From contig JADKDD010000002.1 of NCBI GenBank assembly GCA_016718525.1, forward strand, positions 682,001 to 746,000: a DNA stretch of 64,000 nucleotides, in the 5' to 3' direction. The notes below the pieces were generated by a model. The model was not told the origin of the DNA. It worked only from the letters and a program-made list of their open reading frames with translations, and did not search any database. The DNA is from Rhodocyclaceae bacterium. Lineage in GTDB: Bacteria; Pseudomonadota; Gammaproteobacteria; Burkholderiales; Rhodocyclaceae. Made by a program: the position numbers and the translations under genes. Positions 1 through 8,434 of the stretch are shown here, piece after piece; position 1 is the stretch's first letter; each line of letters begins with the position of its first letter.

Positions 1-485
1 AACGTCAAACCCTGGCGTTCGTCCAGCGCAACAAAATCCTTGACGAAGGCGCGCAATGCATTTGCGCGCAGATGGCTGGTGTCGATATGATGTCCCATCA
101 TCGACAACGTCTCCAGCGCCTCGCGTTCAAGTGCGATAGCTTCGGCCAATGTTGTATTGCCGGCGGCCAGTGGATGCCGACGACGCGTTTCGGAGAAACG
201 TTGTATCAGCACCTCATCACGTGCATCACAAAAGATGAATCGCATGGCAATCCCGCTCGCCTCGATGCTGCGCAACTCAGCAGGCAAGGCCGCAATCGAC
301 GCGCCACTACGCATATCGACCGCCACCGCAACCCGTTCGTGATTCTCATGTTTGAGTTGCTCGACCAGGGAGGCCAGAAGCAGTGCGGGCAAATTGTCAA
401 CGCAGAAATAACCGGCATCCTCCAGCACATTGAGTGCCACGGATTTACCGGAACCAGACATTCCGCTAATCAATACCAGTTGCAT
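1..485 (-). CDS. rapZ: RNase adapter protein RapZ (5' part; gene runs off the window)
   Basis: The reverse strand from the ATG at 485 encodes a protein opening MQLVLISGMSGSGKS. This is the P-loop (GxxxxGKS) of the RapZ/YvcJ family, followed by the family-typical GYFCVDNLP stretch and the SETRRRHPL segment. RapZ is known in enterobacteria as an RNA-binding adapter that directs RNase E to the small RNA GlmZ and so controls glucosamine-6-phosphate synthase; elsewhere the family is described only as a nucleotide-binding protein. About 161 of roughly 285 residues are visible; the C-terminal RNA-binding half lies outside the window. The start is fixed by the conserved N-terminus. The next gene upstream is a separate small ABM protein on the same strand. 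Confidence 0.93.
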   Translation of the reverse strand, partial: MQLVLISGMSGSGKSVALNVLEDAGYFCVDNLPALLLASLVEQLKHENHERVAVAVDMRSGASIAALPAELRSIEASGIAMRFIFCDARDEVLIQRFSETRRRHPLAAGNTTLAEAIALEREALETLSMMGHHIDTSHLRANALRAFVKDFVALDERQGLT

Positions 486-497
486 GATGTCTAAACT

Positions 498-800
498 TCA
501 GCCACCGGGTGTTACCGGCTTGGCATCGTATATTGTCATCGCAGGCGGTTCGGCGGCCATGGTGCGCACGGTCGCGACAAAGGCGCCGGACGCCGGCACC
601 TTGAAGTGGGTCATTAGCGCCGGCATATCCTGCCATTCTTCAAAGAACACCAATCGGTCAGGATTTTCTGCGTCGATATGCACGGCATGCGAAACACAAC
701 CGGCTTCGGTTCGTGAACGACGGGTGTGCGCCAGGCATTCCCGCATCAGCGTCTCAACCATTCCGGCTTTTGCCACCACGCTACCCGTAACGATAATCAC
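498..800 (-). CDS. ABM-domain protein (putative quinol monooxygenase type)
   Basis: A 100-residue single-domain protein of the antibiotic biosynthesis monooxygenase (ABM) fold. The N-terminal strand MIIVTGSVVAKAG, the central CVSHAVHIDAENPDRLVFFEEW and a C-terminal MTHFKVPAS helix match the small dimeric YgiN-like branch. Such proteins act on quinols or other small substrates or have no proven activity; the substrate here cannot be read from sequence. The start is a GTG at 800 with a GAGGAG ribosome binding site about nine bases upstream. It lies 12 bases before rapZ in the same direction and may be co-transcribed with it. Confidence 0.8.
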   Translation of the reverse strand: MIIVTGSVVAKAGMVETLMRECLAHTRRSRTEAGCVSHAVHIDAENPDRLVFFEEWQDMPALMTHFKVPASGAFVATVRTMAAEPPAMTIYDAKPVTPGG

Positions 801-907
801 TTTCTGGTCTCCTCAATCCACTCAAGTCGATGGATGACTCATTGTAGCGAGCCTGTTAGCGGCATACCTTCAGGCAAGCCAAGCCGCTACCTGTTCCTTT
901 CCAGGGC

Positions 908-1273
908 TTAGCGTACATCCGCAACGATGAAACCGGGATTTTCGATAATCCCGAAACGATTACCAAACGGATCTTTCACTGATGCAACTCGAATTCCGCC
1001 ACCTACCTCAGTGACCGGTTCGAGCAAACTTGCGCCCAGTTCCAGCAACCTTGCCAAGGTGGTGTCCGCATCGGTCACGCCCCACATAGCCTGCGATCCG
1101 CCAATCCCTGGTTCGCCGTCGGGAATCAAGCCAAGCTCAAATCCACCAATAGAAAAGCCGACATAAAACGCTTCATCAAAGTAAGGCGACTGACCGAGCA
1201 CTGCTTCGTACCAGGCCTTTGCCGCACCCAAATCCGGCGCCGGATAGACGACCGTCCGCAGACCAAGAATCAT
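908..1273 (-). CDS. VOC family protein (glyoxalase/bleomycin-resistance fold)
   Basis: A 121-residue protein with one vicinal-oxygen-chelate domain: an N-terminal VYPAPDLGAAKAWYEAVLG segment, and a C-terminal VKDPFGNRFGIIENPGF segment typical of the family. VOC proteins bind a metal and act as isomerases, dioxygenases or drug-binding proteins; this one has no context that narrows the substrate. The ATG at 1273 has GAGGG upstream. It sits in a run of unrelated one-domain genes on the same strand, so its neighbours say little about its role. Confidence 0.8.
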   Translation of the reverse strand: MILGLRTVVYPAPDLGAAKAWYEAVLGQSPYFDEAFYVGFSIGGFELGLIPDGEPGIGGSQAMWGVTDADTTLARLLELGASLLEPVTEVGGGIRVASVKDPFGNRFGIIENPGFIVADVR

Positions 1274-1295
1274 AGAACCCTCGCTAAGTAGTTAC

Positions 1296-1547
1296 TCACA
1301 CTCTCGCTGACCTACAACCAGCAGGATTGACAACACGTTCCGTCGACGCCGGGTTGGCCGCAAGTTTGGCTGCCGGGCGGCGTGGACGTGTCACCAACTC
1401 GCCGCCACAGTTTGGACAGATTCCGTGCAACACAGTTTCGGCACAAGCGACACAAAAGGTACATTCAAAGGAACAAATCCGTGCTTCGGTTGATTCCGGC
1501 GGCAAGGCCGAATCACAGCACTCACATGATGGTCTCAATTGCAACAT
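1296..1547 (-). CDS. DUF1272 small zinc-ribbon-like protein
   Basis: An 83-residue protein rich in cysteine: CECC, CSFECTFCVAC and CPNCGGEL. The spacing and the segment CPNCGGELVTRPRRP match the DUF1272 family, whose cysteines presumably bind zinc; no function is established. The start ATG at 1547 is preceded by GGAGGCGAG. The C-terminal 20 or so residues after the RRP motif are low in conserved features. It precedes the VOC gene by 22 bases in the same direction. Confidence 0.82.
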   Translation of the reverse strand: MLQLRPSCECCDSALPPESTEARICSFECTFCVACAETVLHGICPNCGGELVTRPRRPAAKLAANPASTERVVNPAGCRSARV

Positions 1548-1571
1548 GACTCGCCTCCATATTCCATAGCG

Positions 1572-1913
1572 CTAATCGACAATAAACAGGCGGGCGCCTT
1601 TCTGGGTCGATGATCGGTGCGCCTCGGCATTATCCGCCACTTGATAGCTCATCCCGGCAGTCAACGTAAAGCGCCGGCCGTCGTCCAGTTCGGTCTCCAG
1701 CGTGCCTTCAAGACACAGCAGAATATGCCCCTTAAGACACCAATGATCGGCGAGGTAGCCGGCAGAGTATTCAACCATCCGTACCCGGATTTTTTCCAAA
1801 CCCTCTCCGAAATATTTCGTGCGCCAGATCGCCTCTCCGCGCTCACCCGCGTGTGTGATCGCTTCGACCTTAGACCAATCGGTGGTGCCAAACGGAATCT
1901 CGCTCATCTTCAT
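1572..1913 (-). CDS. Small cupin of the DHCW-motif type
   Basis: A 113-residue single-domain cupin. It carries the motif ADHWCLKGHILLCLEG, which resembles the family NCBI calls 'DHCW motif cupin fold protein', and a second half with LTAGMSYQVADNAEAHRSS. These proteins are uncharacterised; the cysteine and histidines suggest a metal site. The start could be the ATG at 1913 or the one at 1907; neither has a strong ribosome binding site. It lies 24 bases upstream of the DUF1272 gene, same strand. Confidence 0.75.
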   Translation of the reverse strand: MKMSEIPFGTTDWSKVEAITHAGERGEAIWRTKYFGEGLEKIRVRMVEYSAGYLADHWCLKGHILLCLEGTLETELDDGRRFTLTAGMSYQVADNAEAHRSSTQKGARLFIVD

Positions 1914-1938
1914 ACGGGTTCGATTGCCTCCGTGGGTA

Positions 1939-2289
1939 CTACAGCTTATTTTTCGCCGCGACGGGTCGCTTGGCCAGCAACGGTTTGGGTGCTTTGGCCT
2001 CCCATGCGTGCGTAATTAGTTGCTTCACCAAAGCTGGTTTCGCCTTGGCGAGCCTGATGCGCAAACCAACCGCCTTTTCACCCCACAGCAACTTCTCGAT
2101 AAATTCGGGCGCAAGCAATAATGCAAGTTCTCGCTGTTCTTCAACAACAAAGACATGGATATATTCCGCCCCGGGTGGAACAGTAATGAAGATTTTTCCG
2201 GCGACGCGGAATGACGAGAAATGGTGGTGAGGCGATTCCGTCACCTCGGGTAGCGACAAGGAAAAGATGCGGACTTGATCAATTTTCAC
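1939..2289 (-). CDS. MmcQ/YjbR family protein
   Basis: A 116-residue protein with the YjbR-like fold: LSLPEVTESPHHHFSSFRVAGKIF at the N-terminus and the typical LLWGEKAVGLRIRLAKAKP segment. The family is often labelled DNA-binding on the basis of the E. coli YjbR fold, but a cellular role is not settled. The start is a GTG at 2289. The last 20 residues are rich in Lys, Ala and Pro, which may add nonspecific nucleic-acid affinity; that is inference. Confidence 0.78.
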   Translation of the reverse strand: MKIDQVRIFSLSLPEVTESPHHHFSSFRVAGKIFITVPPGAEYIHVFVVEEQRELALLLAPEFIEKLLWGEKAVGLRIRLAKAKPALVKQLITHAWEAKAPKPLLAKRPVAAKNKL

Positions 2290-2313
2290 GAGCGCAATAC
2301 TTTGTCCGAGGAG

Positions 2314-2910
2314 CTACGGTGAAACACTCGGCAACACATCCGGTCGATCTCGCTCAACGAGATTGAGATAGGTCTCAACAGAGCCCGCACAGAGCGATTT
2401 CAATAGCACCCTGACTGTACTGACCAGATTCCCCGTTTGTAACCCTTTCCGCTGGCGCAATTCCGTGTATCCCATTTTCTGCCAGAACCGCTCGGCGCGC
2501 TGATTACCAAGCACAACACCCAGACGTATCCACTGCGCCCCGCTTTGACTCATCCACGCTTCCAAAGCGGTATAAATGGATGAGGCAGTGCCATTGCCGT
2601 GCAATCGGGTTGCCACAATGAACAGACCAATATGCCAAACGCCACTGGCGATGAAGTTAGACAGCACCGATGCCATGGCGACTAACTGGTTTTGGTGATC
2701 AAAAATGCCGATCATGACTTGTCGCTCGTAAGGCATTCCCGCTGGTGGTCGATCATTGAACTCTTGCCACGCCTCATCCTCTCGTGGCGGCATGCCATTT
2801 ACGGCGTGGAAATACTCCGGGTTAGCGGCGAAAAATAACTGCAGCGCGGGGAGATCGTCTGCCGTGATTTCGCAGGCATCCCACTTATCGATAACAAACA
2901 GCCCGTGCAT
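2314..2910 (-). CDS. GNAT family N-acetyltransferase
   Basis: A 198-residue protein with a GNAT domain. The acetyl-CoA binding motif A is visible as TRLHGNGTASSIYTALEAW around residues 115-135, followed by LGVVLGNQRAERFWQKMGY. It transfers an acetyl group to an amine, but the acceptor is unknown. The open frame extends upstream to 3036, but that extension overlaps the next gene and is Cys/Arg-rich without GNAT similarity, so the ATG at 2910 (MHGLFVIDKWDACEI) is chosen. No close partner gene is apparent. Confidence 0.8.
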   Translation of the reverse strand: MHGLFVIDKWDACEITADDLPALQLFFAANPEYFHAVNGMPPREDEAWQEFNDRPPAGMPYERQVMIGIFDHQNQLVAMASVLSNFIASGVWHIGLFIVATRLHGNGTASSIYTALEAWMSQSGAQWIRLGVVLGNQRAERFWQKMGYTELRQRKGLQTGNLVSTVRVLLKSLCAGSVETYLNLVERDRPDVLPSVSP

Positions 2911-2977
2911 CACGGTTACTCGCCTTCCAGATTCGCACTGCCTGCATTCTAATTGCCGGAAAAGGTAAGCGTTGCCA

Positions 2978-3355
2978 TTACGTCGACTGGTTGCGCAGTG
3001 CAAGCAGTTGCAGCGTGGAAAGCACTGCCGCGGCAACTAACAGTGCGATGGACATTGGCTGTATGAAGGCCTCAGATCCGCTTAAGAAAAAACCGGTGTG
3101 AATCACCACGGTGAGATAACCCAGTGCGGCAATTGATTTGTAGTAGGCGCGCGTCTGTGGGGTGCCAGCTGACACCTGCGCCTGCGCATACAGCACGTAG
3201 GCAATGATCGGTAGATTCAACAACAGATTGACTTGGTTGCCACCAGGGATGTGGAACAACTCCCACTCATGCCAGAACGCGGCATCAATCTGATGCGTAA
3301 TCAGTACCGTAGCATTGAGTAGAAACAAGGTCCGTTGAAATAACGTGAGTTTCAT
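2978..3355 (-). CDS. Small integral membrane protein (DUF6713-like)
   Basis: A 125-residue protein with about four hydrophobic segments: residues 8-22, 42-58, 73-92 and 98-116. The N-terminal TLFLLNATVLITHQIDAAFWHEWELF, with a conserved-looking His and Trp, resembles the DUF6713 family; this assignment is from memory of the pattern and moderate. No function is known. The ATG at 3355 starts a clean frame. Confidence 0.65.
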   Translation of the reverse strand: MKLTLFQRTLFLLNATVLITHQIDAAFWHEWELFHIPGGNQVNLLLNLPIIAYVLYAQAQVSAGTPQTRAYYKSIAALGYLTVVIHTGFFLSGSEAFIQPMSIALLVAAAVLSTLQLLALRNQST

Positions 3356-3499
3356 TGCGTGGGGCGATTCGATTCAAAGTCAGAAGTGAACGTTGCGCTA
3401 TGAATGAATAAGAGCGCAACTACCTGAGAAGTAATAATACGGCCCGCTGCTTTTCAGTTCATGCAGACACGAGATCGACCAAACAAACGGGTTTCCGTC

Positions 3500-3808
3500 T
3501 TAACGAAACTCAGGTTCCGCCACAATCAACTCGTAGTGGGAAACCTGCGGGAACGGTTCGTAAAAGTGATGCAAGAGTGTCTTCCACGCTTGGTACCTTG
3601 GCGACTGGCGGAAGCCAATTTCATGATCTTCCAGTGTTTGCCACCGCACCAGAAGAAGGTATTCATTCTCGCGCTCAATGCAGCGCTGGAGTTCATGGGA
3701 CACATATCCCTGCATCGAACAGATAATGGCCTGCGCTTCCTGAAAGGCCGATTCGAACTGCATAGCCTGACCCGGCCTGATGTATAGAGGAGCAACCTCA
3801 AGAATCAT
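3500..3808 (-). CDS. ABM-domain protein (antibiotic biosynthesis monooxygenase family)
   Basis: A 102-residue second ABM-fold protein, not closely similar to the one at 498-800. It has MILEVAPLYIRPGQ at the start, a middle EYLLLVRWQTLEDHEIGFRQSP and a C-terminal helix WKTLLHHFYEPFP. This branch is common and uncharacterised, with possible haem- or quinone-related oxidation. The reading frame opens with TTG two codons earlier, but the ATG at 3808 matches the usual N-terminus. It is 48 bases downstream of the gabT stop in transcription order of the opposite flank and is probably independent. Confidence 0.78.
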   Translation of the reverse strand: MILEVAPLYIRPGQAMQFESAFQEAQAIICSMQGYVSHELQRCIERENEYLLLVRWQTLEDHEIGFRQSPRYQAWKTLLHHFYEPFPQVSHYELIVAEPEFR

Positions 3809-3856
3809 CAGCAATGTGCGTAGGTGGATTCACAGGCAATCTGGCCGATATACAAC

Positions 3857-5158
3857 TCAAACCGCTGCTGCAATCGACGCATCAATAATATCGAGCGCTT
3901 CATCGAAGTGAGCGTCAGCAATCGTCAGCGGATAAAGAAAACGCACGACGTTGAAATACACGCCGCAAGTGAGCAGAATCAAACCGCGATTGCGCGCTTC
4001 GCTCTGTACCCGTTTGGTGAAATCTGCATCGGGTTTACCAGTCTTCGGATCATTAAATTCGCAGGCAATCATTGAGCCGGGGCCGCGAATGTCGGCGATC
4101 TGCGGGAATTTCTTGGCAGCATTTGCAAGGCGCGCCTTGAGCTTGTCGCCAAGCATGTTGGAGCGAGCAATCAGCCCTTCTTCCTCAATTGCGGCAATCA
4201 CCGCATGCGATGCGGCGATCGCCAAAGGGTTGCCGGCATAGGTTCCACCGAGACCGCCAGGTGCAGGCGCGTCCATGATTTCGGCACGGCCGCAGACGGC
4301 GGAAAGCGTGGTGCCGCCGGCCATGCTTTTGGCCATGGTCATGATGTCGGGCAAGACGTCGTAGTGATTCATGGCAAACCATTTTCCGGTACGACCGAAT
4401 CCAGTCTGGACTTCATCGGCCACCATCAAGATGCCGTGTTCGTCGCAAATCTTGCGCAGCGCGGTCATGAATTCAGGCGGTGCCATATAGAAACCGCCCT
4501 CGCCTTGCACCGGCTCCAAAATAATCGCTGCAACGCGCTTGGCTTCAATTTCGGATTTGAAAATATGTTCGATGTAGGCGAGCGAATCCTCAACGCTGAC
4601 GCCATGTAACGGAATCGGAAACGGCGCGTGAAATATTTCACCCGGGAAAGGGCCGAAGCCGATCTTGTAGGGCGCCACTTTGCCGGTGAGTGCGGCTGCC
4701 ATCATCGAGCGGCCGTGGAAGGCGCCTGAGAAAGCGATGATGCCGGAGCGGCCGGTAGCGCAGCGGGCGATTTTGACAACGTTCTCGACCGCCTCGGCGC
4801 CAGTGGAAAAGAACGCGGTCTTTTTGGCGTGGTTGCCGGGTGTGATCTGATTGATCTTTTCAGCCAGCGTGACATACGACTCGTAGGGCACGACCTGATA
4901 GCACGAGTGCGTGAATCGATCGATCTGCGCCTTGAGTGCGGCGACAACTTTGGGATGGCGGTGACCGGTGTTGAGTACCGCGATGCCACCGGCGAAGTCG
5001 ATGAAGCGGCGGCCTTCAACATCCCACAGCTCGCCATTTTCGGCACGATCAATAAAGAAATCTGCCATTACGCCGATGCCGCGCGGGGTGGCGGCGAGAC
5101 GACGGGCGTGGAGTTCCGCGTTGCTGACTTTGATGGTTGATTTCATCGGCGCATTCAT
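3857..5158 (-). CDS. gabT: 4-aminobutyrate--2-oxoglutarate transaminase
   Basis: A 433-residue class III PLP aminotransferase. It converts GABA plus 2-oxoglutarate to succinate semialdehyde plus glutamate. Visible features include the N-terminal FIDRAENGELWDVEGRRFID, the PLP-binding AFHGRSMMAAALTGK, the VADEVQTGFGRTGK segment and the lysine in MTMAKSMAGGTTLS. The length fits GabT. The start ATG at 5158 overlaps the stop of the upstream aldehyde dehydrogenase (ATGA), which suggests coupled translation; the longer frame to 5176 has no support. It forms a GABA-to-succinate module with puuC and gabD directly upstream. Confidence 0.93.
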   Translation of the reverse strand: MNAPMKSTIKVSNAELHARRLAATPRGIGVMADFFIDRAENGELWDVEGRRFIDFAGGIAVLNTGHRHPKVVAALKAQIDRFTHSCYQVVPYESYVTLAEKINQITPGNHAKKTAFFSTGAEAVENVVKIARCATGRSGIIAFSGAFHGRSMMAAALTGKVAPYKIGFGPFPGEIFHAPFPIPLHGVSVEDSLAYIEHIFKSEIEAKRVAAIILEPVQGEGGFYMAPPEFMTALRKICDEHGILMVADEVQTGFGRTGKWFAMNHYDVLPDIMTMAKSMAGGTTLSAVCGRAEIMDAPAPGGLGGTYAGNPLAIAASHAVIAAIEEEGLIARSNMLGDKLKARLANAAKKFPQIADIRGPGSMIACEFNDPKTGKPDADFTKRVQSEARNRGLILLTCGVYFNVVRFLYPLTIADAHFDEALDIIDASIAAAV

Positions 5159-6651
5159 TGGTCTATCCTTATCCACGTGGTCTTCAGCTCGGTGTACTTT
5201 TCCATCGCGTGCAGTGATTTGTCGCGGCCATTGCCCGACTGTTTGTAGCCGCCAAAGGGTACGGTGATGTCGTCTTCATCATAGGAATTCACATGCACGG
5301 TGCCGGCACGTAGTGCGCGCGCAACGCGGTGCGCCCGAGACAGATTGCCCGACCAGACGGCGGCGTTGAGTCCATAGGGAGAATCGTTGGCCATCGCGAT
5401 GGCATCGGCCTCGTCTTTGAAGCGAATGATGCTCAGCACCGGCCCGAAGATTTCTTCGCGGGTGATCTTCATGTCATTGCTGCAACCGTCGAAAACGGTT
5501 GGCGCAACAAAAAAACCGCCGGACTCAGGTCGTGCCTGTACTCCGCCAGCGACACATTTGGCGCCTTCGTTCTTGCCGGCTTCGATGTAGCCAAGCACCA
5601 CATTCATCTGCCCGACATCGACCAGCGCGCCAAGTTCCGTGTTTGCGTCCAAAGGATCGCCTGCAGCATAGCCAGGTGTTTGCGCAACGATCCGGGCGAC
5701 AAATTCATCGGCGATGGATTCCTGTACGAACAAGCGCGACGGCGCGTTACAGGATTCGCCCTGGTTGTAGAACATGCTGCCGGCAGCGGTTTCTGCCGCG
5801 CGCTGCAAATCATCGCAATCGGCAAAGATGAGGTTGGCCGATTTTCCGCCAAGCTCGTTGTACACGCGCTTCAGGTTTGATCGACCAGCGTATTCCAGCA
5901 TCTTGCGACCGACGCGCGTCGAACCGGTAAAACCAATCGCATCGACGTCCATGTGCAGTGCCAGTGCTTCACCCGCTTCGTGGCCAAAGCCTGGCACAAC
6001 ATTGAAGACGCCCTCGGGTAGCCCGGCTTCAAGGGCAAGCTCTGCCAGTCGCAAGGCGGTCAACGGTGACTTCTCGGACGGCTTGAGCACCACGCTATTG
6101 CCGGTTGCCAGGGCCGGGCCAAGTTTCCATGCGGCCATCAGCATTGGGTAGTTCCACGGCACGATGACGCCGATGACGCCCATTGGTTCGCGATCAATCA
6201 GTGCCAAGGCATTGTCCCCGGTTGGTGCAATTTCGCCATACACCTTGTCGATGGCTTCACCGTACCAGGCGATACAGTTCGCCGAGCCGGGCACATCGGC
6301 GGCGAGACTATTTTTAATCGGCTTACCCATGTCTAGCGTTTCCAGCAGCGCCAATTCATCGCAATGTGCAAGCATTTTTTCTGCGAACGCCTGCAGGATT
6401 TTCTTTCGCGCAGACGGTGCTTGCCCGGCCCAGGTGCGGGCGTTGAATGCTCGCCGGGCCGCGGCAACAGCGAGATCAATATCCGCCAATTGCCCGCGCG
6501 CGATTTGTCCGAGTACTTTGCCATTCAGCGGCGAGATGCAGTCAAAGGTTTGTGAGTTGGTGCTGGCGACACGCCGTCCGTTGATCAAGCAGCGGCCATC
6601 AATACTCACTGCTGCTGCGCGGGCATGCCAATCGGGTGTTGGAGTATTCAT
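5155..6651 (-). CDS. puuC: Gamma-glutamyl-gamma-aminobutyraldehyde dehydrogenase (PuuC type)
   Basis: A 498-residue NAD(P)-dependent aldehyde dehydrogenase. It aligns from memory over its whole length with E. coli PuuC: LLETLDMGKPI, WYGEAIDKVYGE, the NAD site VPWNYPMLMAAWKLGPALA, the catalytic Glu in YNELGGKSANLIFAD, the catalytic Cys in YNQGESCNAPSRLFV, and the C-terminal PFGGYKQSGNGRDKS. It oxidises the aldehyde made by PuuB to gamma-glutamyl-GABA, and probably 4-aminobutanal and 3-aminopropanal as well. The ATG at 6651 follows AGGATC. Residues 24-32 (RRVASTNS) are encoded by a copy of the 23-bp dispersed repeat. It ends in a 4-base overlap with gabT. Confidence 0.92.
   Translation of the reverse strand: MNTPTPDWHARAAAVSIDGRCLINGRRVASTNSQTFDCISPLNGKVLGQIARGQLADIDLAVAAARRAFNARTWAGQAPSARKKILQAFAEKMLAHCDELALLETLDMGKPIKNSLAADVPGSANCIAWYGEAIDKVYGEIAPTGDNALALIDREPMGVIGVIVPWNYPMLMAAWKLGPALATGNSVVLKPSEKSPLTALRLAELALEAGLPEGVFNVVPGFGHEAGEALALHMDVDAIGFTGSTRVGRKMLEYAGRSNLKRVYNELGGKSANLIFADCDDLQRAAETAAGSMFYNQGESCNAPSRLFVQESIADEFVARIVAQTPGYAAGDPLDANTELGALVDVGQMNVVLGYIEAGKNEGAKCVAGGVQARPESGGFFVAPTVFDGCSNDMKITREEIFGPVLSIIRFKDEADAIAMANDSPYGLNAAVWSGNLSRAHRVARALRAGTVHVNSYDEDDITVPFGGYKQSGNGRDKSLHAMEKYTELKTTWIRIDQ
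6555..6577 (+). repeat. 23-bp dispersed repeat, copy 1 (inside puuC)
   Basis: Copy of the repeat whose minus-strand form reads ACGGCGTGTCGCC followed by AGCACCAACT. Here it is an exact match to the consensus. It lies within the puuC frame and is read as RRVASTNS on the coding strand. Compared with E. coli PuuC the surrounding segment has the same length, so the repeat replaces rather than lengthens the protein here. Confidence 0.85.
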
Positions 6652-6696
6652 ATTTGAAGATCCTATACAGGTGTCGTAGGTGAAGCTCTACTAGTA

Positions 6697-6840
6697 ACAA
6701 TCGAGCGTAGCTCGCTAATCAGTAACCCCGCCCCGGGGGTGGAGCAGGGGTTTCGCGGGGCACGCCCCGCGCCTGCGGAACGGCACAGGCATGCAAGCCT
6801 GTGCGCGCCCTGCAAGGGGGGAAGGGGTGGGGGGCTTTAT
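6697..6840. repeat. Intercistronic repeat element with nested hairpins, long form
   Basis: The 200-base gap between gabD and puuC holds an element that recurs in shorter form at 15648-15717. Shared ends are a GCGTAGC...AATCA.TAACCCCGCCC segment and a GGGAAGGGGTGGGGGG segment. The long form carries an extra middle with two strong stem-loops: CGCGGGG/CCCCGCG at 6754-6771 and GCACAGGC/GCCTGTGC at 6783-6804. Both copies lie between same-direction genes of the putrescine locus, so they may act in mRNA processing or as attenuators; that is inference. Confidence 0.7.
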
Positions 6841-6852
6841 TTGCGCATTGCT

Positions 6853-8310
6853 TCATCGATTTATGTCGCCAAGGCAAACGTATTTGATTTCCAAATAATC
6901 CTCAATGCCGTGCCGCGACCCTTCACGACCCAAACCTGATTGTTTGACGCCACCGAACGGCGCTTCTGCGGTCGAGATCAGGCCGGTGTTAACGCCGACC
7001 ATGCCGTATTCCAGGGCTTCGGCGACGCGGAAGATACGGCCGATATCGCGACTGAAGAAATACGATGCCAGACCGAACTCGGTACGATTGGCCAGTTCGA
7101 TTACTTCGGCCTCGTCTTTAAATTTGATCAAGGGCGCCACTGGGCCGAAGGTTTCTTCGCGGAAAATTTTCATGTCGGCAGTGACGCCGGTGAGTACGGT
7201 CGGCATGAAGAAGGTGCCACCCAGGGCGTGACGCTTGCCGCCCAACGTTACGGCGCCGCCGTTGGCGAGCACATCCGCGACGTGTTCTTCTACCTTCAGC
7301 ACGGCATCTTCATTGATCAATGGTCCCTGATTGACGCCATCGTCCATGCCGTTGCCGACCTTGAATGCGGCAACCCGCGCTGCCAGCTTCTCGGCAAATT
7401 TGTCGTAGATCCCGGCCTGCACAAACAGGCGGTTGGCACAGACACAGGTTTGGCCCGAATTGCGAAACTTGGAAATGATTGCGCCTTCGACAGCGGAATC
7501 AAGATCGGCATCATCAAAGACAATGAACGGTGCGTTGCCACCCAGTTCCAGTGCCAGCTTTTTGATGGTTGGCGCGCACTGCTGCATCAGGATGCGGCCA
7601 ACTTCCGTTGATCCGGTGAAAGACAGTTTGGTGACCGTCGGGTTGGAAGTCATCTCGCCGCCGATGGCGTGCGAATCACCAGTGATGACCGACATAAGTC
7701 CCGCAGGCAAACCGGCCTCTTCGGCCAACACGGCCAGCGCAAAGGCGGATAGTGGTGTCTCCAGTGCCGGCTTGATCACTTGCGCGCAGCCGGCCGCAAG
7801 TGCCGGGCCGACCTTACGGGTGATCATTGCATTGGGGAAATTCCACGGCGTGATTGCCGCAGTAACACCAATGGGTTGCTTGAGCACCAGAATGCGTTTG
7901 TCTGCCGCGTGCTGCGGAACGGTTTCGCCGTACACGCGTTTGCCTTCTTCCGCGAACCACTCGATGAACGAAGCACCATAGGCAATTTCGCCGCGTGCTT
8001 CGTTCAGTGATTTACCCATTTCGGTGGTGAGAATGATCGCCAGATCTTCCTGATTGGCCATCATCAGCTCGAACCACTTGCGCAGAATTCCGGCGCGGTC
8101 TTTCGCGGTGCGCGCAGCCCACAAATTTTGCGCTACCTTGGCACCATCGATCGCGCGCCGCGTTTCTGCGGCACCCATCACCGGGACATGCGCGATGATT
8201 TCGCCGGTCGCCGGATTTGTGACCGGCGCAGTGCTGCCGTCATCAGCCCCTACCCATTTGCCGTTGAGATAGCACTGCTGACGAAGTAAATCGGGGCGTT
8301 TAAGTAGCAT
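6853..8310 (-). CDS. gabD: Succinate-semialdehyde dehydrogenase (NADP+)
   Basis: A 485-residue aldehyde dehydrogenase of the GabD branch. It oxidises succinate semialdehyde to succinate, the last step of GABA breakdown. Visible are the NADP site ITPWNFPNAMITRKVGPALAAG, GSTEVGRILM, the catalytic Glu in ALELGGNAPFIVFDD, the catalytic Cys in NSGQTCVCANR and the C-terminal GGVKQSGLGREGS. The length matches E. coli GabD. The start ATG at 8310 has a modest CTGGAA upstream. It is separated from puuC downstream by the intercistronic repeat and from the porin upstream by a hairpin. Confidence 0.94.
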   Translation of the reverse strand: MLLKRPDLLRQQCYLNGKWVGADDGSTAPVTNPATGEIIAHVPVMGAAETRRAIDGAKVAQNLWAARTAKDRAGILRKWFELMMANQEDLAIILTTEMGKSLNEARGEIAYGASFIEWFAEEGKRVYGETVPQHAADKRILVLKQPIGVTAAITPWNFPNAMITRKVGPALAAGCAQVIKPALETPLSAFALAVLAEEAGLPAGLMSVITGDSHAIGGEMTSNPTVTKLSFTGSTEVGRILMQQCAPTIKKLALELGGNAPFIVFDDADLDSAVEGAIISKFRNSGQTCVCANRLFVQAGIYDKFAEKLAARVAAFKVGNGMDDGVNQGPLINEDAVLKVEEHVADVLANGGAVTLGGKRHALGGTFFMPTVLTGVTADMKIFREETFGPVAPLIKFKDEAEVIELANRTEFGLASYFFSRDIGRIFRVAEALEYGMVGVNTGLISTAEAPFGGVKQSGLGREGSRHGIEDYLEIKYVCLGDINR

Positions 8311-8330
8311 GATGATGATTCCAGAAGTAA

Positions 8331-8352
8331 CGCCGGGAAGTCACTCCCGGCG
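8331..8352. terminator. Perfect 8-bp stem-loop between porin and gabD
   Basis: CGCCGGGA and TCCCGGCG pair perfectly around a 6-base loop (AGTCAC) in the gap after the porin stop and before the gabD start. There is no clear T-tract on the minus strand, so it is either a weak terminator after the porin or a stabilising 3' hairpin that lets some transcription pass into gabD. Confidence 0.55.
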
Positions 8353-8434
8353 TAAATTGATCGACACGCGGCCAACAAAGATCGGCGCCATTCACCCACC
8401 GTGGCAGGTGGATGAAACAGCGCCGGGGTAACGC

